A stretch of 64,000 nucleotides of DNA from Floccularia luteovirens (taxonomy: Eukaryota > Basidiomycota > Agaricomycetes > Agaricales > Squamanitaceae), in the NCBI GenBank assembly GCA_009739215.1, contig VSJF01000011.1:1116001-1180000 (forward strand). The letters run 5' to 3'. Position 1 is the stretch's first letter, and every line of letters starts with the position of its first letter. Both the position numbers and the translations under genes were made by a program. Positions 35,192 to 46,132 of the stretch are shown in pieces. Below the pieces are notes generated by a model. That model searched no databases and was not told the DNA's origin. It was given only the letters and a program-made list of their open reading frames with translations.

Positions 35192-36455
35192 TCACAATTC
35201 TACATGTAAAGGAGTTTCAGGAGTCCGTTGTGATGGTTCTGGGTCGAACCTAGAGACTGAAGATATGCTGCGATCACTACTATCTGACGAAAGAGCCTCC
35301 GTATCTGACGCCTCTGATGCAGCTTCAGTTACGCCGGGTAAAATGATAGATGATGCAACCGAAGCCGCTAACGACGTCGTCAATGTAGAGGTGACAGCTG
35401 CCACCTCCGTAGTAGTAAAGACTTTTTCCGCTTGAAACTGCTTCTCCGGGCCACTGCTACTAAAACTCGGTATAAATCTTGTCCACCATAGGGCTATGCG
35501 AATACCCCGATCAATGAAGCGCTGTTTCAGGACAAATAGAACCACAAGGATGAAAAACGCGAAAGCAGATAGAATCAGGAGACGATCTAGCCAGTCAGAT
35601 TTCTCGAGAGCCGTGATAATCTGTTTCGAGGTTAGCATCAGGGTGTTCACCGTGTCATGTTGTGAAGATGTTGATCGGAGAGTTGAACTCGACGCGTCTG
35701 ATGATAAGGGGTATCAGAGATGTGACAGAAAACGTGTAAATGCAGCCATGGGTTACCTAGCATCTGTGAAGTAAGTACTGAGCGCTCTAGTTCACCTTGC
35801 ATAAGAGCGATTGTTCGCCGGAGGGCTTCTGTCACGTCATTGTTGGCTTTCATGAGGGCGTCATCCCTGAGTAGTTCTAAATGAGCAACAGAACATTTGA
35901 ACCAAGTGTGAACAACCTACGTGACTTTTTCATTTGTGTTTTGTTTTTCTGGTACCGTCGTGAACCTAAGTAACTCCTCTCTTGCCGACTTGCTCTGCGC
36001 GTCAATCACTCTTTTTGAACTGAGCAAAGCAGCGCGTCCATCTCGACGGAGGCTGCAAAAGTCAATATTAGTCTTCTTTTTTGGGAAGTTCAGTCATGAC
36101 CAGAACATACTTCGACTCAACTGAACGGTATTTGTCTACGACACTTCTCAAAGTCCGCCGATTCTTTTCTCCTTGTTGGTCACCGACAAGAATATCCAAA
36201 GCCTTCAGTGTTGAAATGCAAACATGAAAAATCAAGCAAATTACAACATCAACCATAAGAACGTACCTCAACTTTTCTTGCAAATGTGTCCAAATCTTCC
36301 CGCAGTTCAGCAGCCAAATTCTGCTGAAGTGACAGTGGACCTTTGCAAGCTTGTAGTCGTGGTATTTGAAGTTCCGCTATATCCTTTTGAAGCCTCTCTA
36401 TAGACGCAATGAGGTCGCGTGTTTCTTCGTCAAGCGTGTCGGGAAGAGGAGGCAT
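35192..36455 (-). CDS. SEC20: SNARE protein Sec20 (BNIP1-like)
   Basis: Qb-SNARE of Golgi-to-ER retrograde transport, acting with Ufe1, Use1 and the Dsl1 tether. The N-terminal half is helical (DEETRDLIASIERLQKDIAE; QQNLAAELREDLDTFARKVE). The SNARE region (DALMKANNDVTEALRRTIAL, MQGELERSVLTSQML) is followed by LEKSDWLDRLLILSAFAFFI, the conserved approach and start of the membrane anchor, and by LVVLFVLKQR. About 120 luminal residues follow, Ser/Thr-rich, ending in HVEL, close to the HDEL retrieval signal that ends yeast Sec20. The ATG at 36455 (MPPLPDTLDEE) was preferred to one at 36497, which adds an unlikely cysteine-containing leader. Confidence 0.9.
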
Positions 36456-36662
36456 CGTTGTGGTTATGCACACAGCATACAGTCCATCACAGTGCACACT
36501 CTAGCCTACATTCGTGGAAGGTGGGTCTTCACGTGACCCATCTAGATAAGGTCGCTTTGAAGACCTGAAGCCGGGTATCGATTCGAACGTAATACAGAAT
36601 GCAAGAACCTTGGAAATGATAGGGGCGAATTGTTGGTCAAGTTCTTTGTTTTCACATTCCTA
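36456..36662. promoter_or_regulatory. Compact divergent promoter of SEC20 and the FMO-like gene
   Basis: Only 207 bases separate the start codons. A TCACGTGA E-box core sits at 36530-36535, 75 bases above the SEC20 start and 128 bases above the FMO start. Confidence 0.45.
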
Positions 36663-38260
36663 ATGGACCTCCCCAGTATAGTTAATCTCACCCTTTAAGT
36701 CCCAACGAATAGCTAATTACTAATGTACCAGGTATCACACCAGATAAACTCAATGATACCCACCAACATGACCAGAAAACTATCTGTATCATTGGCGCGG
36801 GTCCAGTCGGCTTGGCTGCTCTGAAAGTCATTCTAGATGCGCCGCAATTCAAGAGTGGTTTGTGGAAACCTATCGCCTTTGAATCAAGGGATAAAGTAGG
36901 AGGAATATGGTGAGTAAATTATTTCGCTTGCAACATGGCTAACTAATGAACATGAACTCTAAGGAATCCTGCTCCGCCAACTGATGAACCTCCCCTTACC
37001 CCACTATACGATTCACTCACGACTAACCTACCCCATCCTATCATGGCATTTACAAGTTATTCATTCCCGCCATCTACACCAGTATTTCCCCATGCAAGTG
37101 TCGTTCAAAAATATTTAGAATCATACGCGGATCACTTTCGGCTCTTACCATACATTCAATTCAACACCACTGTTAGTTCTGTCGTATATAATGCTCCCCG
37201 GTGGAGGGTGAAAACTTCAAAAGGCGAAATACTTGAATTCGATTTGGCGTTAGTATGCAATGGACACTACAGAATACCCCGGTACCCTTCCGTTCCAGGA
37301 ATAGCAGAATGGCTCAATAATAAGAGGGCGTCACACGCTGCTTGGTATAGACGACCGCATGATTATGGCAAAGTCATCTTGGTTGTAGGAGCAGGACCTA
37401 GCGGACAGGACATCTCAGCCGAGCTTATGAGCGTTGCCTGTACAGTTATACATTCCGTCACCGGAGGATCAATAGAAAGCATCGGCAAGTTGAAACGCAA
37501 AGGGCGAGTCTCGCAATTTGGACCCGTCAGTGAGGGTCAAGTGATATTTGAAGACGGATCAGTAGAAAGTGGCATCGACTATTGTATTCTAGCAACTGGC
37601 TACGAGGTATCTTTTCCTTTTCTGCAGGAATCCGTCATTCGCACAGAGATACCCCCACCCGTTCCCCCGCTCCCCCGAGATCTGTATAACTCGACTTACG
37701 GCGTATTCCCTCTTGCGGACCACCTGCATCCCCTACAATCACATTACCTCCCAACTACCATTGCCTTTCTAGGTATGTTAGTGCGTGTAGCTCCGTTTCC
37801 TCTCGTCGAAGCACAAGCACGCGCAGCACTACAATCGTTTGCTCACCCGGACACATTCAATCCCATGCAAGAAGCTGTTGGAGTAATTATGCGCAATGAA
37901 GATTTACGCGCTGAACTTGGAACGGACGATCCGCTTCTTATTGCAAAAGCGTGGCATAGATTCAAACCTCACGAACAATTTGATTACCGTGACAAGCTTT
38001 GCGAATATGCAGAATCTGGGGGAGATAATATGAAGTGGGGTAAAGTCCGCGTACAAAACTGGGAGAAAGAGATGTATGACAAGAAAGATGTGTTAAGGAA
38101 GGTATGGAGGGAACTCGAGGCGAGTGGGGAGGCAGAAGGTTGGGTACAAGGCGTTGGTGAGGGTGGCCCGCATGAATGGGTCGAATTACTTCGGAGAATG
38201 CTCAAAAGAGCGGACGAAAGGCATATAATGGTAAAAGAAGTGGATAAAGCAAATTTGTAG
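36663..38260 (+). CDS. Flavin-containing monooxygenase-like oxidoreductase
   Basis: FAD- and NADPH-dependent monooxygenase of the FMO class, which oxygenates N or S atoms of small substrates. A short first exon (MDLPS) joins ITPDKLNDTHQHDQKTICII and GAGPVGLAALKVILD, the GxGxxG FAD site; FESRDKVGGIW ends exon 2. The last exon has NPAPPTDEPPLTPLYDSLTT, VCNGHYRIPRYPSVPG (the FMO-type segment before the NADPH site), VILVVGAGPSGQDISAELMS (second GxGxxG, NADPH) and DYCILATGYEVSFPF (the conserved ATGY). About 480 residues, normal for fungi. A phase-1 donor at the GTATAG inside AGTATAG gives the only clean join of exon 1. Confidence 0.9.
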
Positions 38261-39307
38261 GGTTATACAATTGTATCTCAGCATCAAGCAAATGTGGTAT
38301 TTGGATTATTGATCATCTTAACAAGCACCAATAAGCAATGGACGTTCTTTCATAAATAAACTGATAAAAATAACGATACTTTGCGCAGCACAAGCATATA
38401 AAGTTCGTAAAATACTCGGCAGATATGCCGAGTGTACCTGACCCTTCCAGAACCTCGTCTGGACTACATATACATAGAGCTGCACCAGCGAGAACGGGAG
38501 CTTTAAAGAAGTCACGGTGTGAGAGTCTCTTGCACAAGTATGGGTTATCTGCATGAAGGCATTGTGCAGGGAGTCTGATAGAGCAGCACTAGCTGTGAAG
38601 AATGCACCCCAATGTGCTGTAGAAATTGACTTTGATTTGCTTCCGTGCGTGAAGATACTGGTTGATTAGCATTGAAAGATCTCATCAACCTGAGAAAGAG
38701 AATTGGGCAAAGATTTAAATATTCAGCTTCTTACTAAAATACCGGTTTCGAGAGAGGAGCGGATAATTTAAATGCCGTGGTGTTGTTTATATACATAGCT
38801 GGCAGGTGACGGATGTGATCAGTCCGAGGTTGCGGTTATACTCTGGGCAGCTAGACCATGTTTTAGTAATTAGGTGAAAGCTAGAATAGTAATTGAACAT
38901 ATGTGTACGTACATAAAATATTAATTATAAGAGAGATATTGAGTGGTGTTGGACCGGGCATTGCAGAGAGACTATTTATGGAACCGGGCTGAATAAGGGA
39001 AGAGTAGTGATCCCGCAGTAGACAACAAGTCCATCGGAGGAACCGTCTCTGTCACAGCTATTTCATCTTTTGTCTCACGCGACTTCTCTCCCTCTTACTC
39101 CCCCTCCATCTCTTCTTTCTCCATGAGTATTGCTTCCTGGTGTACGTCCTCCGTCTCATTGTCAACAACATCTCAAAGCCCTTTATCTTATCTGCCTCCT
39201 TTCCCTTAGATCAGCATCGGTACGCAACCTGGAACCGCACAAGGCGTCTACAGCAGTCACCCTACTTGGCTCGTACCGATACAAACACTTCTCGTGCAGC
39301 AACAGCG
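38261..39307. other. 1-kb region between FMO-like and RING genes
   Basis: This region holds the 3' end of the FMO gene and the promoter and leader of the RING gene, with a long C/T-rich tract (about 39060-39125). On the minus strand 38313-38640, overlapping open stretches exist (for example DNPYLCKRLSHRDFFKAPVL) but no start, family or splice pattern supports a gene. Confidence 0.4.
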
Positions 39308-41346
39308 ATGGCCCAGAATGGCCACATCGCTGTTAACATGGGCAACTTACTCCAGCCGACAAGTGAGACAAGTCCTGCAATGAGCAATAACAAAGATAAA
39401 AAGTCACTTGAGCCTCTCTTTGGGCCAAGCATCGGACCAGTTAGCGGCGGGCCGCCATGGACCATTACCCACGAAAAGAAAGTGGTTACCGATGAATTGA
39501 CACCAGAAGTAGTTAACAGCTGGGTCGAGAAGAGTAAGGAGGTTAGTAAGCCCATCTAAAGTCTTTGCGTTTCATATATGCGTGACGATTTTGATGTGTT
39601 TCTGACACGCCATGGTTGGACTATGCCATTAACAATGATGTCATCTGTGGCAACTCCCCATTGCATCTCAGTTCCTGTTAAACTTGTTATGTAACTATAT
39701 GCGCATTTTATCCTTGCATACAGTCTTTTTTGCATGATGGATGCTGATGCCAAGTGATATTATAGCAATCTCATCCAACCACTACATTACAAGCCCTTGT
39801 CAATCTCAAACGACCTACTCTTCGCCTATCTCCCTTATCAACCACTCCGGAGGATGCAGCAGGACAGTCGGATATACAGCAGGAGCATCATCATGGCCTT
39901 GAATTTGAGTATGATTGTGATGCCCCAAAATGTGGTATATATGTTAGCGTTCACCTTCCGAAAGATCACCCAGATGCCCCCGATACTGCTTCCCACAATC
40001 AGTTGGCGAAGTTGCTAGTCTTTGAAAATGTTGTGGATGGTGGCTTTGGGAAACAGCTCAAGCTCGATGACGGCGCCCTTCTGGAACTTGGGCGATTTGA
40101 GCATGTCAACTCTAGAAATACGTCATCATCCTCTGGAACCACATCTGCTTCACCTGTAAAAGATGACGCTGAACATGGTGCCGATGTTAGAAAATCGGAT
40201 GCAGGATCTCCTGCGACAAACGGGCGAAACCACCATAATGGACGCATCAGATTTTCCCATTTCCACTTCCGCAAGCGATCTCACAACCGTAGTGTTGCAG
40301 GCCCAGCTCTAGCTGTTGTAGATGCTGAACCTATGGGTCAAGATAACAAAAAGGACAACAAGGATGACGGAGACCTTGAAGGAGTCAGGGTTACCATTCG
40401 GCTGGCTGCACTGGATGAACAGAGCACCGAGCTAGCCTCCCCGAATGAGCAAGTGACATATCTTCACATCGTGAGATTCGGTGCCAAACACAGCACAACA
40501 GACGGCGAAAACGCTGAAGCGGAAGACACACGGCCTTGGGTTGTCAAGGTAGTACGCCGGGAAGCAACAGTGCGTTGGTATTAGTTATGTGCGGGCGGGG
40601 TACTAACAACGGATCAGATTGGCCCGCATACATTCCATTTACATGAAATATTTGGACTCACTTCCTCAACTTCGAGTTCATATCCACCCACATCTACTGC
40701 GCCTGCAGAGAATCCTGAGTCACATACCTATCCACCTGTCTCTCCTGTGATACAAGATGGAGCGACAGCTGAAGATGAAGGTCCTCAGTCTGAATGTCTT
40801 CTGTGTCTCTCCGCTCCGCGTGAAGTAGTTCTCCTTCCGTGTAGGCATCTAGTGGCTTGCAAGGAATGCGCATTGAACATGGTTGAATTCGGTGCTGGAG
40901 GCACTATCCAACAAGCTGTCGAACCAGCTGTCCCAACGGGTGATACGGCTGAGGGTGGTGTCGAAGGGGCTCCATCTGCATCGACGCCTGCTCCAGTCAT
41001 CCCTACGAATCCTAGAAGAAAGAGAAAAGCGAAGGGCTGGTTCTGTCCTGTATGTCGACAACGTATGTTCATTCTTTAATTCTTTAATTCTTGTTATTAA
41101 AATGTTCCTATCTACTGGATAGCATATACATCACTTTTGCGCCTTACAGCTGCCCCTCCACCTACGTTTGATAATAAGGAGGATTTAGGATCAGGCAGTG
41201 AGGATGAAGAACTCTCAGCTGCTGCACCAGCCACAATCGAACGTAACGGAGGTATCCTAGGCGCCTTGCGTGGCTTGAGTTTACGCCCTCCACCTGTCCC
41301 TACAGATGTAGAGAGTCAAGCAGGTATCGGACGTTCGGGTGCTTAA
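39308..41346 (+). CDS. Mahogunin (MGRN1)-like RING-finger E3 ubiquitin ligase
   Basis: RING E3 ligase resembling mahogunin/LUL proteins. Exons give FGPSIGPVSGGPPWTITHEK, then LQALVNLKRPTLRLSPL (family-typical before the DAR2-like domain), FEYDCDAPKCGIYVSVHLPK, a Ser/Asp-rich insert, RPWVVKVVRREAT joined to IGPHTFHLHEIFGL, and a C3HC4 RING CLLCLSAPREVVLLPCRHLV, ACKECA...WFCPVCRQ interrupted by an Ala/Pro/Thr-rich insert of about 60 residues between the fourth and last ligand pairs. The protein ends in an acidic and Pro-rich tail. Starts at 39308 (MAQNGH) or 39338 (MGNLLQ) are both possible; the frame also stays open upstream to about 39140. Confidence 0.85.
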
Positions 41347-41856
41347 ATTCCTTTAGAATATTAAGCTTGTCAAACACAAAGAAAGGTTGGGACTAACTCC
41401 TAGTTCGTTGATTATGTCGAGTGTACATGCGATCTTGTTACCATATAGTATTGTAAAGTATTATATTCTTTCACTTCCTGTGTTATGTTTTCTTTCTTTT
41501 TGTTCCAGTGATAGCTGGTGTTTTATTTGTCTCGCGGAAACATAAGCTAGTTTACTCTAGTTTTAGCTGGCCCATATAACTAGAAAACGAAACCATGACT
41601 TTCAAGCTGTACTTCCAAAATTGACTGCATTAGAAAAACTCAATCATAACTCAGTGTAACATTATCATTGTCATCGTAAACGATTGGGAGCGTTTCTTCG
41701 AATACCAAAGTAATAAGACATGACACACAGTTAAGTAGGTAGGTATATACGATATGTCACTGAAAAAAAAAAAAGATAGAAGAAATGGTTACAAGTAGAT
41801 ATGAAGCGTTACATTCCATCACCTCGTAATTGACAAGTCATCCCTTCACTTCATAC
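41347..41856. other. Convergent intergenic region
   Basis: This 510-base gap lies between two genes that end toward each other. It is AT-rich with a 13-A run near 41765 and carries both 3' ends. No gene was seen. Confidence 0.45.
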
Positions 41857-44800
41857 TCATCCGGCGATCGCATCTGGTGGACTGCCACTTACATCAACTT
41901 TACCTTTCTCGTTCATGACCGCATTTTCATCACTGACTTCCACACCCATATCTTTACAATCTTTCATCTCCTTCTCAACAAGTCCCAGTGTATCATGTGG
42001 CAACCATACAGTTCTTTGAGGCCGCGAAGCAGCTGGATGAGAAAACCCATAATCGTCTTCCTCTAATTGTTTGCGTTGTGTATCTGCAGCGCGGTTATGT
42101 TCCTCTACGTCAAATGCCTGGCTCGTGGCCTCGATGTTATTATCTGCGCCTGGTTGTGTTGGATGATCTACTTCAGGGTCTTTGCTTTTTGTTCCGTCTG
42201 CTTGATGAGAGGAGTTTGATGCTGGAACATCCGCAGCATACGTTTTGTCTGCAAGACTAAGAGGTAGAGCACGCAACAGGGGACCGTAAGAGTTGTTGAT
42301 AATAGCATTGAAGCCAGCCTATCGATCTGGTCAACATAAAGTTCACCAAAAGGAGACAGAAACTCACAGTGATAACAATCAAAATGATCATGAGAACACC
42401 CTCTGCAATAGAACTTGGTTTTTTGTTCTCATTGCGGGCTAAGAAAAATAGCGCACACAGACATATCTGTTGGACATATAACCCCACAAAGACATGTTGC
42501 AAGGCCTTTGGGAAGAATAGACCACCAGTGTCTGATACAAGAGGCTGCTGGTATGACCACAAGAAAAGGTATTTGTAGAGTTGGTAGAATGCAAAGAAGG
42601 TTGCACATGCGAGGCCATTAATGAGCGGAGAAATCATTGAGTATCCCAGGGCTGTGTGATACGTTAGCTTCCGGACAGAGATTTCATTAAATGGGCATGT
42701 ACGCACTGATGACAACAAGCAGTGTTAGGCCAGGGAAGGTCGTACCCCATGCAACATTGCGTGTACCAAACTTGATGCCGTGGACTGCACGAGGAGTGCT
42801 TCCAAGTATATATAGCTTCACATAATAAATCACCAGCGGTACAATTTGTAAGAATCCACCAGCTGTAGCGGCAAGACCCTGAAGGATAATGAACCTGTGG
42901 AATATTTGAATTATTTATGCTTATATGATTGTGGAGGAAGATGATACGCACGTCAAGAAGAAAGTGGATGCTTGAGGGAGATTTTGGGCGAGAATCGTTG
43001 GAATAGACGTCGGATTACTCAGCAAATCATCAAGCGATGCAATTATACCAGAACTTAGAGTGATGATAAGGAAGGAATGCTGAAAGGCATGTCAGTTGAG
43101 GTTATCATACGTGGCGAAAGAAAACAGATTCCCCGGCTATCGACACTTACGATAACTTGGAAAATAAAGAACCGAGTCATTAATGACAATTCCAAACCTG
43201 TGCGTTTAGGAATGCCCTCGAATCGTGCAAGGAGGCGGAGTATTATTGGGAGTAGCATCATTAATATAGCGAGGAGCACCGGAGGAAGGATACCCTGACC
43301 ATTAATACAAACTGTTAGAGATAGCTGAGAAATAAGGGGATGACACCAATTACCGAAATTATTCCAACTACAGGGTCTGGTAACTCGCAGATCCAAGCTA
43401 ACCAACTGGCCTTTTGACACAATGCATGTATGTTCGATATGGCACCAACAAAAGCCACTGTGGAATCGATTGTTAGCCCACTGTGTAGGAATGGATAGGA
43501 GAAAATATGGAGTTTTTAAAACAGGGGACTAGTGTTTTCACGTGGTATAACAGGAGGACTGCCAACACGGGATAAGGAAACGAGAGAAAAGATACCGTAC
43601 CAGGGAACGCCCACAGAATGATCAACCCCGCTGTTATTGCGTAACTGATAGCCATGCGGACCTAAAAGTTTACAAATTAATAAAGAAGGTAATATGTTAA
43701 GGAATCGAAAAAAATAACCACTTTTTGTTCATATGGGTTCAGGCCCAAATTGGCCCAAATGACGTCCTGCGGAGCAACATCCACATATTTACTACCTAGA
43801 TTAGAAGAGATCAGTGGGTGAGAAACCCAATCAGAATAACTGAAATTACTAACTACTCACTCATGCGATAAGGTTCATGGTGTGCAAGCACTTGCACTGC
43901 AAGATGAGCTGCAATCTGCCTATTAAATGTCACGAATGCACTATTCAATGGTGGATATTCTCCATGCTTTCCTCCCATACCAACACGGCCTTTCATAGCA
44001 GTCATGGTTCCCTTGGCAACTCCGAGAACATCATCTTTCACATTCTTACGGCGGTTGGTATCTGTTGCGTTACTGCTTGCGTGTGCTTGGTCACCAGCCT
44101 GGCGAGTTTGGTCCACTTCTGGTCGGAAGTCATCTTCTCCATGAGTCTCGCGTACGTCCTCCTCCGTTTCAACACCACCGTCCATTGGCTGAGGATCCGC
44201 AGATCCACGCTCATCAGCGCTCGATATTAATGCTCTTCCTTCATCCAACAGACGTGTACATTCAATGATTTCTGTACGGCACCACTCGATTGTGTCTACC
44301 TTCTTTCCTGTAAACGGTACGAAGCCAAGGCGGTGTGTTGGACGCTTATCCGCGGGTACAATACTGGTATCTGGTGAGGACTGACTTTCCGTGTCGCGTT
44401 CTGAGTCGTGCGCATGTCCATGGCTAGTTTTGGCTAGAGGTGTAGGTTTGGATATATCTGATTTGACGTCAGATGACGACAGGCCACTTTTCCCAGCGGT
44501 CTTTTCAGCTTGAAGATGGAGCTTAGCGGCGGTGCGGAGAAGTACGGTCTCTGCGCTTTCAAGCTTTGCGCTAGCTTTGAGGCGACGACCATATATCTCT
44601 GGTAGCTCTTTAAGGTTCCTGTTGATCCAAATGCGCTTGACACCCCCGGGGAGGTCATGGAAAAGCTTGAGGAGGGCATCTTGGGTGAGGTACTTCACAG
44701 GTATGCCAGTGACCAATATGGTATTTGCTTGCACAGAACTCGAGTGTGCCGGAGTGACCAGGTACTGTTGACGGGTGATGATAAAGTGTACCATTTCATG

Positions 44801-45446
44801 TTTGATATTATAGAATATCCAGACTGCACTGAAGATAAACACGAATATTGCAAATTATTTTTTGAATGGACTAACATGTAAAAATGTAAACCAAGATTAT
44901 GTGTGCAGCATAGCGTCCTTGCGATTGTGGTGCGATGTTGCCAAAAGTGAAGCGATCGAGGACATCTTTTCCAGGGGTAACGTTTCCAACATATGTCACG
45001 GGAATGAGAACTGCCCAGGAGACGAACCAAATGGGCAGAAACATTTTGACGAGCAATCGCAGGAAGCGAACGAAAAAGTAGGCGTCCATGCCATTAGCGC
45101 TTTTGATATCTCGATAATCAGCCTTGAATAAAGCAATTGGCCAACCAAGAAAAGAACTAGAAAGGGGTTTCACACGTTTCCTGGATTTGTTGTTTAAAAA
45201 GGATAAGAGGAGGAAGATAGGGGGAAAAGCACGAACGGAGGAGGGGGTACATAAGTTCGAGGCTCGTAAATGGATTTGAAATAAGGGCGTATAAGGGTGA
45301 AAAGAGCTATTTCGATGCCAAAGACGGCTGCATTGAAAACAAGAGCAGTAACGAAAGTCGAGCTTGAAGCCGACTTTGCGTTCTCAATGTTAGACCTGTG
45401 GGGCAATGTTAGTGGGGAGAGAGATAAGGGGAGAGGGAACATACAT
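41857..45446 (-). CDS. CSC1/OSCA-type calcium-permeable channel (DUF221 family)
   Basis: Polytopic membrane protein of the CSC1/OSCA/TMEM63 family, hyperosmolarity- or stretch-gated cation channels. The N-terminus (SNIENAKSASSSTFVTALVF and NAAVFGIEIALFTLIRPYFK) is TM0; FKADYRDIKSANGMDAYFFV opens the RSN1 domain; the cytosolic loop holds ILVTGIPVKYLTQDALLKLF (RRM-like) and a long charged insert; FVTFNRQIAAHLAVQVLAHH and APQDVIWANLGLNPYEQKVR are hallmark segments before the pore helices (GILPPVLLAILMMLLPIILR; LEGIPKRTG-like FEGIPKRTGLELSLMTRFFI). A charged C-terminal tail ends SGSPPDAIAG. The start codon is split by an intron: AT at 45445-45446 joins G at 45395. Confidence 0.9.
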
Positions 45447-46132
45447 GAGTGAAAGAGGCAAGGAGCGAGGGGAAAGCGAAGAGGAACGAATGAGATTTTA
45501 TATCGTTTTGAGGTCAAACACTGGATCTTGAGATTCTCTGCAAAACCAAATATTAGGTGATCATCGATCATCTCCCTAGTGACGTCATAAAACCCAGCCT
45601 CAAGCATATTTTCTCTTGTTTTTGTTTTCTAGCCAGTCACGAATTAATTGCTCTGCAAGTAGAAGAGGAGCTTGGGATAGTTGAACATGACACAAGCCAC
45701 GCCTCCGCTGATATCCGTTACAGGAATGAATGAGTGTGACGTGATGCATTGCCTTTCCGAATAGTGAACAATCGGACCCTCTTATTTTATTATTCTTTAC
45801 TTTTTCTGTCACATTCAGGGTTATGTTATTGGATCCTATCATTTCCCGTCCCAAGTATCGCTCCCTGAACTGAACTTCCGCTTTGCAGTGCGTACCTGCC
45901 TATATATATTTCAATACAACACACGAGAAGTAGTCTACACGGTCTATTCTTGGCCTCCCAAACTGTATCACTGATCCCGTCACTTCCCAAGCTTCTTTAA
46001 GTATGGACTGAGTCGAATTTTCAATTTCGCACGCCCCAATTAACAAAAAAAAATACAGGATGCTCTCTCTCATCAATAAATAGGTAGTACCAATTAGTCT
46101 GTTAATTGAACAGTCCCGCCTTTCTTATTCCT
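45447..46132. other. Intergenic region between CSC1-type and FYVE/RING genes
   Basis: This 686-base gap holds the promoter of the CSC1-type gene (just above 45446) and the 3' end of the next minus-strand gene. A minus-strand open stretch at 45600-45854 shows no family resemblance and is probably not coding. Confidence 0.4.

Noticed and set aside
45600..45854. Minus-strand open frame as an upstream exon of the CSC1-type gene
   Set aside because: No splice signals link it in frame to the channel, and the split ATG already gives a complete N-terminus.
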